Origin: Gonocerus acuteangulatus
Taxonomy: Eukaryota > Arthropoda > Insecta > Hemiptera > Coreidae
NCBI GenBank assembly: GCA_946811695.1
Contig: OX328123.1
Span: forward strand, 30,843,899-30,907,898
DNA length: 64,000 nucleotides
Direction of reading: 5' to 3'
Position numbers and translations under genes: made by a program. Positions 19,804 to 31,719 of the stretch are shown here, in pieces (position 1 is the stretch's first letter; every line of letters starts with the position of its first letter). Below the pieces are notes generated by a model. The model had not been told where the DNA came from. It saw only the letters and a program-made list of their open reading frames with translations, and did not search any database.

Positions 19804-22189
19804 TGCAATATTTTGTTAGGTACAACAAAGTATTCCGTTTCCCATTTGCCTTGAATCAGTCTATTTTGATCACACATTTGTATTTTATACACAGAATACA
19901 TAATTCCGATATTAAATAATAATTTTACATTTAAACACCGCTATTACCCGCAATTTACATTGCGAGAATGGAAGCCTAGGAAAGGGGATTCCTGCGCTCA
20001 TGCTCGCTCGATGCGGATCTAAAAATGTTCATCGTTAATTCAAACACTTGATTTGCGTTATTTACGAAAATGTTATAATTACGCGTTTCCTTGATACAAT
20101 CAGACGTTTGCTGTAAATTAAAAAAATAAATTGGCCTATATTACTGCAAGTAACAGCACACCGCGGCATGGTTGTGTGATGTAGGGCCTTACTAAAGCCG
20201 CTCTCTATTTTTCTAATGGGCACGAAATTCAAAATGGTTTAAAGTAAAGTATATAATCAGATGGCCGCAGGTTTAGTAGCTAGTCTAGAATTTGGTCGTA
20301 ACGGGTAGAAATGTTTAATGAGTACTGCGCTAATGTATCACAAGTAGAACCGTCGGGGGGGGGGGTACAAGTATGTTTACGAAACTAAACCCACGGGATA
20401 TCGTTTTTATTGACCTCCCTGATAAGTTGCAAGATAAAACTAAAACTAAGAACATAATAGAATATGAGATAAATGGGATCGGAATAGCACTTCTCCGAAC
20501 AAACACTCTTGTAAGAATCTAAATGAATTCACATGTGAATTAGTCATTCGGACTACACCATCATATCTTTTCTCAGAGGGAAGACCTTGGTATTGATACT
20601 GCAATCTTACCGTCGGAAGAAAACATTTACTGGCTGCATTAGAAGCATTGTCTTACTTACCTTACTACTCACGATCTAGAGATCTCGTTCCAATAGACAT
20701 TTTAGATGATAGATACTCTTCACTAATTGAGCAACACAATAAAAAAAATATATTCCAACGTTTATAAAAGCTCATCCAAAGATTTGTAATAATTAAACTA
20801 ATTTCTCAGCGATGCAAATTACCTCACGAATATAATTTGGGGAGAATCTAAGTTGAGAGAAATGGACCCATTGGAATTGAATTGATTCCTTGATATTAAG
20901 ATTTTAGAAAAATTCTCACTACTAAAGGTCCGATTTCGCAGATTTACAGAATGCAAGTCTTCTCGTGTAATTAATAAATACAGTGATTCTCATATTATGA
21001 ATCATTTTCATGATAAAATGTTATGAGGTTTGAATGTGAAGAATTTACATTCCATTTTCTAAATTCTTGCACCTTCGTCTGACGTCCAGGTATTTGAACA
21101 AATTGTCAAGATAAAAAGTGTATTTTCTTTTGTTATTTTTAGCGAAAACTTTAAATTGTAATAATTCCGGCTTTGTTATGTTTGTAATCGTCCTTTGTTA
21201 ATTGTTGTAAATACGCACAGAAGTCGAGTAACGGACGGAAAACTTTATTCCAGTCTAAAATTTGCTTCTGTCCCAGTTTTCTTATCATTCCAGCGTCAGA
21301 AATCTTGTTTTTTTCTGGAGATTTATTTCCAATAAATAAAACATCTTGAGTGAGTATTTAACTTGTTTAGCTGATAGATGAGTTCATCAATTTAAGTTTC
21401 CAGCATGAATATTATGGTGGCAGGAAGAAAAATATAAAATGTTTCTATTGCAAAATGGCGCCAATGATAAATACGATTTTTTACACAGAGTATAAAACAG
21501 TTTACTAATTTACTATTCTTAGAGATTATTTACGGAATAAGTATATAGTCTCATTTCTTAGTCATAACTCCTATATCCGCTGTCTTTAGCGACTATACGT
21601 ATGCCACCAATCGTCCCTGTATTCAGAGTCATCCCTTTACCTGATACATTCTCTAACTCTTCTCCTGTCCTTGGATATGGAGGTATATTAATCCGCTAAT
21701 ATCCATACCTAGGAATCTGAAAGCCTCCCATTCTACTGGGGACAGTCACCCCTCGCACGCAGCTATATTTACACCGATCGATGTCCCCAGAATCCGTCTA
21801 TTTATCATAGTTAAGGATAATGTTTCCAAATATTATTTAAAAATTATATTTTAACATTCTCTAAAGAAGTTATATATATATATATGTCCGAAATTTCGAG
21901 CGGTTTTTGATCGAATTAAATATTAATTTTTTATTTACAATCCTGAATTAATTTTTAATAATTTATGCACCCTTTTTCTTCAATCACCTTTAGCCAACGA
22001 ATTGGGAGAAAAAAAGATCTCCTTATTGTTTGATGCTATCCATAAAACTGTTGTCCTGTTAAAGAAAGACAGGGAAAACTAGAACATGTTTGGGAAAAAG
22101 TGAAAATCATGACGATGATGATTTATTTAACCAAACATTCAGTGAGTCGTCAAAAATTTTGTGAATTCCGTTAAAATTATTTTTTTTTC
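19804..22189. other. Non-coding stretch, no gene recognised
   Basis: Mixed AT-rich sequence with a G-run at about 20355-20366 and a short TA run near 21870-21884. No coding exon or repeat boundary was identified. Confidence 0.45.
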
Positions 22190-22456
22190 CTTTACATGTT
22201 TATTTAAAATCTTTACAATTATAAGTACAATAATTAATTGTGCTGGCCTAAGTATACATGTCAATGAATAGTATATGGAAGGAGCCAAACATTATCGGCA
22301 CTTCCTAATATATTAATACAATCTGTGCTGTTTTTGACTGCTGTCATGGTAGCTGGTCACGGGGCCAAAGTCTCTTAAGCCTCCTGGGAAGGTCTTTAGG
22401 GTGGGTCTGAGTGGAAAGGGATTGACCTCTAGGATTTGGGTGGGATGACAATTTGG

Positions 22457-22959
22457 GGGTCTTTTGTATTATAAGCATACACTTTTCAAGAACTAGTAAC
22501 AGTTACTCTACTGTTACTTTACTAAACTCTAGGTTATGTTTACAAAACAAGATAAATGCTTGTTTATAAAAAAGAAAATAACTTTATTTAATACTGAACA
22601 AAATAAATCATGCTGAAGGTGGCCAATATTCAAACATTGAATGCAATATTTTATGAAATAGGTCTTCCTTCTCATATCTTCTCCACACAAATTCACACAA
22701 ATATGAATCCAATAATGCCCTACTTGTTCCGCATTCCTTGTTCCTTCGCTTCAAACTAGCCCACAAAGACTCAATTCTCTGTGTGTGGGCTCTAGTAATG
22801 GGATCTACAAAATTTTCACTATGATTTACTGGATAGTGCTTATATCGCATTCCTGGAACCTTCCTCAGACCATGGTATGACTTTCAACAATCAGAAAATA
22901 TTGTGGATCCCGGTAGTACACATGCCTTGAAAAGTGTATGCTTATTATACAAAAGACCC
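22457..22959 (-). mobile_element. Merlin (IS1016-like) transposon, internally deleted
   Basis: 503 bp. Terminal inverted repeats of about 34 bp begin gggtcttttgtattat, with one mismatch between ends. The flanking 8-bp direct repeat caatttgg (22449-22456 and 22960-22967) is the duplication length expected for Merlin. It retains only the last 80 codons of a transposase. Confidence 0.9.
22608..22850 (-). pseudogene. Merlin transposase, C-terminal remnant
   Basis: 80 codons of an ISXO2/IS1595-type DDE transposase: VNHSENFVDPITRAHTQRIE, then ESLWASLKRRNKECGTSR and SYLCEFVWRRY. The VNH..NFVDP block and the glutamate of HTQRIE are hallmarks of this family's C-terminal catalytic part. The N-terminal two thirds are missing, so it cannot be active. 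Confidence 0.88.
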
Positions 22960-23955
22960 CAATTTGGAATGAAACGTCAGGAAGGGGGATTTGGTGAGGT
23001 CATTTACGAAAGGAATATTAAGGTCGTTGTGTAGGGGTTTTGTTGGAGACATAAAAGGGTGCATTGACCATTCTACGAAGGACTTTGGATTGGAATGCTT
23101 GTATTTGTTGTAGGTTGAGTGTTTTGCTGTTCCCCATAATTCGAGTCCGTAAGTCCAGATAGGTCTGATTATAGTTTTGTAAATATTAAGTTTGTTTTGT
23201 GTCGTAAGCTTTGAAGTAGGTCCAAGTAGTCGTCATAGGAGTCCTTATCTCCTGTTCAGCTCTAGTCTTTTCAGTCGTGTGTGTAGGTTCCATGTGAGTC
23301 TGCTGTCTAGTAGAAGTCCCAGGTAACGTACTTCATTCGATGCAGGGAGTTGACGTCTGCAAATGAATACAGGAGGGCAGGCGCTCCTATTAAGAGTGAA
23401 TGTAACTTGAAAGCATTTTTAGGGGTTCACTTTAATTTTCCACAAGTTGCACCATTTCTCGACAGACTCAAGGTGCTCCTGTAGTTGCTGGGAAGCTGTA
23501 GAGGGATCAGGGGAAGAGGAAAATATGGCTGTATCATCGTCGTAGGTCGTAATGTGGGTAGTCGGATGAGTGGGGATATCTGCCGTGTACAGGAGGTAAA
23601 GGACAGGACCTAGGATGCTACCTTGTGGGACGCCTGAGGATATGGGTCGAGAGGAGGACAAGGTAGTACCAGACCTTGCTTGAAAGGAACGATTCGAGAG
23701 GTAGGATTGAAGGATGAGGTAGTATTTGTGAGGTAAAATACGCTTTACTTTGTATAACAACCCCGGGTGCCAAACCCGATTGAACGCTTTGGCGACGTCG
23801 AGGAAGGCACTCGTGCAATAGTTTTTACATTCAAGCGCGTAGGATATTGTGTCAACAACGCTAAAGCATTGTTGGATGGTGGAGTGCCGGGAGCGGAAAC
23901 CGAACTGGTGGTCAGGAATGGAATTGGAGGATGTAACGATAGGAAGGATTGTTAA

Positions 23956-25012
23956 AATTAATAAAGAGGATATTAAAGGGGAAAATGTAACACCGGTTTA
24001 TCACACTATTTTACTATATGCATTATTAAAACTAAACATTAACAGTACACCCATGCATCGGCACACTACTCACACATTAACAGACACACACACTTATACT
24101 CAAAAATGTTTCCTATTCAATTTTGTCCCTAATTGATATTCATAATTTTTATTTAATTGCTATAGTTTTGTTTTGTATTCCTTATCTTATCTCTCTTTAT
24201 TTTTAATTTCATTTATTTTTTCCCTTCTCTTTTTTATTAACTCATACGTATTTTAATTTATTATTTACTTTTGTTGACTTTGTTACAGTCGTTAGTTTCC
24301 ACCTTATTTTCTTTTTGAATTGATTTATTTACTTTTTCCCGCATTTAATATTTATGTATTACGAGTTGGTCGCCTAAGTAGCGGAACTCTATAAATTAGA
24401 AAAAAAAAATAAACAGATACAGTAAAATATTTTACTTTTTTTTTAAAACAATTTTTCGTCTAAAAATAGCTAGTATTTAATTGCTTTGTAGCATAAAGAA
24501 TAAATAATTAAATAATATAATCCGGATGATTGTTATCTTACAACACGGAATAATGTTGTACCTATCATGTCAGACGTTCCAAGACTCGGCATATTCGAGA
24601 GTGTCAAAAGACTCTTTAAGTGTCAAAATTAATGGATCAATATAATGTGCAATATTATTTATAGGTTGTCACTGACTTCAAGTCCTTTTGGAACACTTGT
24701 ACACAGAATTAAGCCTTCGAATGAAGGAATTCTCAGCTCCGAATATCCCACCGAGGAGCTAAGGGTAATTGACTTTAGAGAAAAAAAAATTGAATCGTCC
24801 TTTCAATCAGAATTCCGCTCCTGAGCGGGAAACGAATATAAAGTTAATTTCCCCGGGAAGCAAGGGGGTGTAGCTGTTAGCGAATTTCATTATATATCAC
24901 CAATGAATGCTCGGACGGATAAAAAACGAGCTTCGGATGTCGTAGTATCTCTCAAGGTGTTTCAATGGTCCTCAGGTTCTTCACTCATTCTATTCAGAAT
25001 ACCTTCCTGAAC
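23956..25012. other. AT-rich stretch, possible LINE 3' UTR
   Basis: No gene recognised. The segment to about 24415 ends gtagcggaactctataaatt followed by an A-run, which looks like a retroposon 3' end on the plus strand. This is low confidence. 24420-25012 holds nothing clear. Confidence 0.35.
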
Positions 25013-25016
25013 TTAA

Positions 25017-26010
25017 CCCTTTGTTGCATCGTGATGCCTGCAGGCATCATATTCTATTTTACACTCCACACAGCACTATGTCGAGTTTTTTCAAATTATA
25101 TTTCGTTTCCTGTAAGCATCAACAAGTGTCGAAGGGATTGGAAGATTTTGAACTTTGTACTTTGTTCCCGAGAAGGAATAAACAAGTTAATGTTGACATA
25201 ACCAGGAGTCTCGTTTCTCACCCCGAGGGGACCCGTTTCGCAAGGCCACAATACTATTAAAAACGTCCATTCTGACCTAAAAAAAATCGTACTCCCTAGT
25301 ACTAGTGGTGTATTTTACGAAGTGAAAGTTTGTTTTATTAAAGTTTTATTTTTTTGTGTCCATTTTTGTCGTTGTTCATTTGTTTCCTGCGGGCACCATC
25401 ATGCAGCTGGTACTGAGGTCTGAGCGATAGATCCTGTCTGATCGATAATGGGGAGAAGAGAAACAGATTTTTCATACAATCACAGCACCAGATGATAGTG
25501 AGGATGATGAAGATGTCGATGACAATGTTCTTTCTGAACCTTCGCGTATTTTCAGCCAATGTTTTAGAGGTAAATGGCGACGATTTGAATGATTTGATTG
25601 AGGATGTACTGCCTGATGTATCTCAGAAGATGAGATGCAGGATGGAACTACAAGAACCAAACTTGTGGTTACTGTGATATATGTGAACTTTATTTGTGTT
25701 TATCTAAAGCCAAATCATGTTTTAGGGATTACCATTTTGATTTTGATGAAAAGAGAAGAGAGTTATTTTTAACTTTAACTCATAAATTCTTTATATGTTT
25801 CAATAAATGTGAATGCTTATACATGTTCATTCACAAAAACATTTCTCCCTCAACGCATAATGATGCCTACAGGCATCTTTCAGTTTTTCATAAATTTCTC
25901 GAAAAAAAAAATCGATGAATTTTTTTCTGTATTTTTCCCGTTATCCTGAGGCCTATTTCTACCTCTCAGATTTGTTTTATGAGAAAAGAAAAAAATCATG
26001 CATCAAAGGG
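25017..26010. mobile_element. piggyBac-like non-autonomous element
   Basis: 994 bp between two TTAA sites (25013-25016, 26011-26014). Inverted ends are ccctttgttgcat and its complement with one mismatch. Near-identical palindromes gatgcctgcaggcatc (about 25033-25048) and gatgcctacaggcatc (about 25862-25877) lie inside both ends. TTAA targets and subterminal repeats are piggyBac hallmarks. No DDD transposase core is present. Short acidic ORFs (25492-25677) may be remnants of the transposase N-terminus, but this is uncertain. Confidence 0.85.
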
Positions 26011-26014
26011 TTAA

Positions 26015-26484
26015 CATTGGAGCAACTGGTCTGTAGTTCTTCAATTGTCACACCTTAAGGTGCAGACCGTCAGCAATGGCTTGGGCGTGGGTTTTTGACA
26101 ATATCACCTTATTGTTTAGCCACTGTTGGAGTAGTAGTTAGCCTTGTTCTTGGACTCAGATTGTAGGTGATTTGTTTCTCTGTACAGAGCAAGGATTGAG
26201 TAGGTAAAGTGTGTGTCTCTCCTATGGCGCACGCCCACTGTACTCCAATCAAAGCAAGTGACGACGCGGTGTACCAAAATAAATGATAACAGTATATTGA
26301 CTTGCTGGCCTAACCCTTTAGATAGTGGTTCTTTTGTTTGGGCTCATAATTGTAACTACAACAATAAGAATTTTGGGCTGCAAATGAATACTTCCTGTTT
26401 TTAGTTAGGGTTCGGATTTTTCTTGGCCCAAAAATGAAAAATTGTAACTATTGGAGCTTCACTAACAGCAAAGTCACTGGAACC
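26015..26484. other. Non-coding stretch between two transposons
   Basis: Nothing recognised apart from the target duplication of the next element at its right edge. Confidence 0.45.
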
Positions 26485-26892
26485 CAGGGTGTCAACGATT
26501 TAAATCAGCGATTTAAATCATGATTAAAATCATTTGATTTTTTTAAAAAAATCATTGATTTCATAAAAATAAACATTGATTTAAACCAATTGATTTTATT
26601 AAAAAAATTATTATTATATATTTTTTTTTAACTTTAGTTTATTTTTTTAACTTAAATCTAACTAGTTCTGCCTTTTTTTCAGCCATTTCAACATTTCGTC
26701 TTTATTTTTGTCCCTTGGGCCTACCCTCACTTGACCGTTCTTATCTATTCAAAGTCTGATTCTTTTATGAGTTCCTTTCTTGGTTTTTAATTCTGCAAAT
26801 AAATCTCCTTTTAAGTTTAAGATAAAAGAGATTGGCAGGTAGTGGGCGAAGTGAATGCTTTAAATTGGTGGAAGTCTTCTTAGGCGTTAAAA

Positions 26893-27078
26893 TTGTATTT
26901 CCTCAAAAGAACTGTTAAGCTGCTGTTAGAGCAGCTTATGACAGGAAAGGCAACTTCTGCAGGGGTTGAAAGAATGTTTTCAACCCTTGGTTTTGTTCAC
27001 GGTCAAATGAGAAACTACCTAATTAGATGTGAAAAGGCTGACAAACTGGCATTTTTGTTCAAAGCATTAAATAAATAA
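26893..27078 (+). pseudogene. hAT transposase dimerisation-domain remnant
   Basis: 61 codons including TSAGVERMFSTLGFVHGQMR and KADKLAFLFKALN, the conserved C-terminal hAT dimerisation block (S.. ER.FS..G). The catalytic core and zinc finger are not found within the element, so this is a fragment. Confidence 0.85.
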
Positions 27079-28131
27079 TATTACTGTTATTATACGTGAT
27101 TAATAGGGAATGGATGTTCATGTAATATAAAATTGAAAATATGCACATTTATATATAAATATTTATAATAAAATATGTAATAAAAAATTGAAAATATTTA
27201 GTAAACAAATACCTTTAACACTATAAAATATTGAAAAGAAAAGCATAAATAATAAGTAGGAACTCTGTTATTATTAATGGAAAGAATTAAAGTATAGAAC
27301 AAAATGACTAAAACTGTTTAACATATTGAAAAATAAAGTAGGTATAAATAAAAATTAGGAATTCATTAAAAGGGGGAAAAGTTGAAAATTTCTACAGATG
27401 AACATTATTTTGGAAGATTGTTTGCTACAACTTGAATTTTGAAATTTTCAAACGTGAAATGATGCCGGTCTGATCTGAGTATACTTTTGAAGCGACTGAA
27501 TTATCTTTCAACATCAACTAAAGTCACTGAAGGCTATAGTATTTTAAGGCTACAATCAACTGCTCTCAAGAGTGGGATTCAACTCAACTGATAATCGTTT
27601 TGCCATTATAGATATCCCCAAAAATGTGGATCTTTTTCCACCCAGGGTTTTTTTCTCGACTGTCTTTTCACTTTATTTTTAATTTATTCCCAGTATCTCC
27701 TTCTAAAACCTGGATTTTCTCTATTACTCTCGTATGATTCTAATGCTATCCACTAACAACATGCATTTTGTACTTAGTATTGACATAGACACAGTCGCCT
27801 AGACTCAATGGGTAAAGTTTTATTTTATTTCTGTTTTACTTTATTTCTTCATTTACAAAATAAAAAGAATATTAAAGTATGTGGCAAACATAGGTATTTA
27901 TGGCAGAGTATGTAAAAATATGGAGTTTTGACAAAATATGTGAAATAAAGAACTGTTTAAATACTTTAAAATCACTTAAAACGCGCAGAATTACATCAAT
28001 ACTTACAATTTACGAATCAGAAAAAATATGTAAATATAATAACATCCGTTCCCTTGTGATTAATATTTCTGTAAAGCTTTATTTCTAAAATCTTTGTTTT
28101 GACATTTGAAAATTAAGTCATTATATATACA

Positions 28132-28272
28132 GGGGTCGAAATTGTCTTATATTTTGAGACGAGAGTTTCTCTACATTTAAATTTAATCACCGAAAATTAA
28201 TGATTTTCGTCGATTTAAGTCCTTAAATTTACAGAAATTCCGGTCTCAAAATATCGGACAACTTCAGCCCCC
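28132..28272. mobile_element. 141-bp foldback MITE nested in the hAT element
   Basis: Inverted ends ggggtcgaa and ttcagccccc, with further pairing (tattttgaga / tctcaaaata). Much of the element can fold on itself. Superfamily not assigned. Confidence 0.55.
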
Positions 28273-28598
28273 AAATTCTATTATGCTCCCAATATTATCC
28301 ACTTAAGACAAAACACTTTAGAATAGTTATTTCATTATTTCCATTGTAAATAAACAAATATTTTAGTTACAGGATTATATAATGAACAACTAGGTAATAA
28401 CCAGCTCTCTATATAGACTAGTTATAGAGTTACATTTAAAAAGTCTGATTTCTTTTTTAAATCCGGTTTTAGTAAAAAAAATCAATTTAAATAAAAAAAT
28501 CCGATTTAAATGAAAAAATATGATTTAAATAAAATAAATCCGATTTCTTTGATTTTTTTAAAAAAAAATCATAATTTTTTTTACACCCTGCTGGAACC

Positions 28599-28912
28599 TA
28601 TGAATAACTGGTGAGAACGGGTCTTTCCCTAATTGAAGGGTTATCGGATGAAAACCCTAATCGAGACGCCTTTATTTTTTGGAAGATCTGTCTAGTTTAG
28701 ACGTGGCCCTGCCGTGGAAGGTCTTTTTAAGTTGAGGCTGAAATCTAATGTACATAGTTGCTTCTGAAGAGACGTTTAGTGACGCGAATGATGTAGAGCA
28801 CAAACTAAAATGAAATTAATGAAATGTTAAAGTTTTTATAATATACAACCTGTCATTTAAAGTTCGATGTATATCCTGTGTATTCGATGTATGTTGTGTG
28901 TTTCTTTCTTAT

Positions 28913-28916
<4 letters not shown>
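28599..28916 (+). repeat. Degenerate Penelope-like repeat with hammerhead remnant
   Basis: 28690-28809 resembles the repeats at 54171-54270 and 60949-61284: tagacgtggccct, ccgtggaaggt, then CTGAAGA (28774-28780) and tgacgcgaatg-atgtagagc. The second core box reads GAAT instead of GAAA, so a hammerhead, if ancestral, is inactive here. Confidence 0.5.

Positions 28917-28975
<59 letters not shown>
28917..28975. repeat. (TA)n microsatellite
   Basis: About 58 bp of alternating TA. Confidence 0.9.
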
Positions 28976-28978
<3 letters not shown>

Positions 28979-29136
28979 TGACGTTCAGTTTCGTTCCTTA
29001 GCGTACATGATACTCCGATCCTACCTTTCATGAGTCACGAGATAAATACATAAAATACATTATTTCCTATAGAATGTAATTCTCAAAGCCCTCCCCACTG
29101 CTAATAACAGGTCACCAAGGTGAAAATATATTTTTT

Positions 29137-29783
29137 TCGGCAAAGGATAAGAACCATATACCGAATCCAAGGGGAGTGCAAAGTTTTGTCAGGATATAAA
29201 GCCCCATATAAGAATCTTCTAAAGTTTCCACTCCTACCCACGTATTCCCCAATAAAACTATACGGATTAAGGCCACATTGAACTTGATTCCCTTGGTTTT
29301 CGGCAAAGGATAACAACCGTACCGAATCCAAGGGGAGTGCAAAGTTTTGTCAGGATATAAAGCCCCATATAAGAATCTTCTAAAGTTTCCACTCCTACCC
29401 ACGTATTCCCCAATAAAACTATACGGATTAAGGCCACATTGAACTTGATTCCATTGGTTTTCGGCAAAGGATAAGAACCGTACCGAATCCAAGGGGAGTG
29501 CAAAGTTTTGTCAGGATATAAAGCCCCATATAAGAATCTTCTAAAGTTTCCACTCCTACCCACGTATTCCCCAATAAAACTATACGGATTAAGGCCACAT
29601 TGAACTTGATTCCATTGGTTTTCGGCAAAGGATAAGAACCGTACCGAATCCAAGGGGAGTGCAAAGTTTTGTCAGGATATAAAGCCCCATATAAGAATCT
29701 TCTAAAGTTTCCACTCCTACCCACGTATTCCCCAATAAAACTATACGGATTAAGGCCACATTGAACTTGATTCCATTGGTTTT
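29137..29783. repeat. 161-bp tandem repeat, four units
   Basis: cggcaaagga starts at 29138, 29301, 29462 and 29623 (intervals 163, 161, 161). Units are near identical; the first has a small insertion (accatataccg against accgtaccg). The minus strand is open in two frames through the array, but 161 is not a multiple of three, so successive units are read in different frames. No family resemblance; it is best read as a recent minisatellite. Confidence 0.92.
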
Positions 29784-29953
29784 TCTCTCTCGCATAAAAC
29801 ACCAGCAGCTTTATCTACTGTTTTCTGGTCTCGTCCTACTTTAATATAAATTAAAGGCATCATTTATTCGAACAGCTGATTGAATCTCTTTTTCATTTCC
29901 ACTTAATTCACCAAGAAGATTAAATAGCAGCGGTGTTCACTTATCTGAACATA

Positions 29954-30212
29954 TCGTTCCTACCATGTCAAACTATCGAATGTGCAAATCGGAACAAACT
30001 AGAGAACGAACGAACATATTCTATCCATTGACGAAGTAATATATTGAAAAATGGTCTTATTCGGTACTTTATTTAAGACATTAACGTTTATTCTAAAGGG
30101 GTTAGAGGTGTGACAATTTGCGAGAAGCCGTATCGTCCACAATCCAAGAACAAAGTCTCGAATCTAAAAAACGAGATTTTGCATATTTGATACTTTGACA
30201 TGGTAGGGACGA
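29954..30212. mobile_element. MITE-3 (TA target), copy 1
   Basis: 259 bp flanked by TA on both sides. Inverted ends tcgttcctaccatgtcaaa / complement of tttgacatggtagggacga. Copy 2 is at 59516-59773. The TA dinucleotide suggests the Tc1/mariner group, as an inference. No coding capacity. Confidence 0.7.
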
Positions 30213-31416
30213 TATGACGGATATTTAATAAGTTCGTGCCGGATCAATGAAGACAATGCCCATACTAATGTATTGGGAAAGCCCAATTTTTTAACATTTA
30301 AGTAAATAATATTGTCTATGATTTAGCCAAATCCCTTTTCCTGACCTTTTTCTCAAAACTCCCAGCCCACCCTAATCCTCTTGGCAGATCCCTCTCTTCC
30401 AATGTCATCCCAGATAATTCTCCTCGACTCCTTCGCCGCCATTGGCCACGAGACAATTTACTACGGGTTAATTAGCCTGTCTTATTAAATAATGTATATA
30501 GTTTAACAAAGAGACCAAGTTTTAATTAAAATAAGAAATACCAGAACTTTCATTGGGAGTGGCAGTAATGTCTGCCTTCTCCCCTCATCTTATTCACTAT
30601 GTTGTATGTATAGTTTGACCATATTTACTCATTGTACATAACTGTACAGATTGTAAACTTTTCTCCTCATTCAAGAAAAGATTTTTTGTATTAGGTAATA
30701 AATTAAAGAGAGATATTTAAGTACAATCTGTGACCTGAATAGTGGTGAAGACAACCATATGTATTTTGAAGATGTGAGTTAATATAACGAATCACTCACA
30801 GTTTCATAGAAACCTTTTGACAAAATGCTTACTAAAATGAATTTGATAAGCTAGCAAATTATAATAAATTGTGTGTTTAAATTATTTATAGTCCCCCAAT
30901 GATATCATGCCTAGCGTGCCGGACTCCCAAGTAGGAGTTGTGGGCTACCGTTTATTGCATGTCGGGATTTTTTAGCGATGATTCCCTTCTTAGCCAGGGT
31001 GGATAGCAAGACAGCCGGGCTCTAACGGCCATAGAAGTTGTTAGTGTTCTAGTATTTTACGGTATAGACTTTTGGAGTTAGGACACTACCTGATTTATTA
31101 ATCTATTCAACATTAGAGAAGTTTCTCTAGTCAAATACCAGTTCAATATCCAGGCAAAAACAATGTTTATCAGTTCTTCCATTTGATTGAATTAATGGTA
31201 TGACAGTTACAATTTTTCAAGCGGTAATGAATCACCCCAGGCTTTCCTGTGCTAGTCCTTCAGCATACTCCGAGTTACATATTTTATTTCGGCCGGACGA
31301 TCTACAGGTTGCACCTCTTTTTTAACGTCTTTGGAGGAGCTGCGCTCCTTTAAAACTAGTGCATCGCAGAAAAACTCACCTTGCAAAAGCTGGGTTTTAA
31401 TCCGCATATTCTAAGG
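30213..31416. other. Non-coding stretch with a possible SINE fragment
   Basis: 30900-31045 resembles a degenerate tRNA-derived SINE (gcctagcgtgccggactccc, then gtaggagttgtgggc). The rest shows nothing recognisable. Confidence 0.4.
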
Positions 31417-31664
31417 GGGCACCTACACTGGATCCGATCCGATCCAATAGCCACCGACTGTCGGAAGAAAAACAAACACATACAACTCAATGGAGGTGCC
31501 TACATTGGTCCCAACCCGACTCGATTCGATCCAATCCGATGACCACCGATTCTTGGCCATTCAAACATGTTAAACCGATTTCGGACCGACGAAGCAAAAT
31601 GGCGCCAACCCACAAATTGTGTTTCAAAAAGGTCAACAGGCTCTAAATCTTAACCGATTTCAAT

Positions 31665-31719
<55 letters not shown>

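Larger units (their letters stand above)
22190..23955 (-). pseudogene. Jockey-like LINE fragment, RT region to 3' end, interrupted
   Basis: Minus-strand non-LTR retrotransposon, 5' truncated. The reverse transcriptase part (about 23955-23419) shows HQFGFRSRHSTIQQ, AFLDVAKAFNRVWH, SSGVPQGSILGP and the catalytic box TYDDDTAIF; the usual small residue of YADD is replaced by D, and both catalytic aspartates remain. Downstream come LGLLLDSRLTWN and the C-terminal block PRRLKRLWPRDQLP typical of arthropod Jockey-group ORF2. The frame is shifted near 23410 and again downstream, so it is dead. A Merlin element (22457-22959) splits the C-terminal region. The T-run at about 22181-22190 is probably the poly(A) tail read in reverse. 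Confidence 0.85.
26485..28590 (+). mobile_element. hAT transposon with exact 8-bp target duplication
   Basis: 2106 bp. Ends cagggtgt and acaccctg; the exact direct repeat ctggaacc flanks it (26477-26484, 28591-28598), the hAT duplication length. Long subterminal regions are rich in gatttaaat-type motifs at both ends. A remnant of the transposase C-terminus lies at 26893-27078; the rest is non-coding. A smaller MITE is nested at 28132-28272. A second internal fragment of the family is at 33232-34116. Confidence 0.9.

Noticed and set aside
23767..24136. Plus-strand ORFs at the LINE
   Set aside because: They are antisense to the reverse transcriptase reading frame on the minus strand.
29137..29783. 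CRISPR-like array
   Set aside because: Units are contiguous tandem copies with no unique spacers, in a eukaryotic genome.
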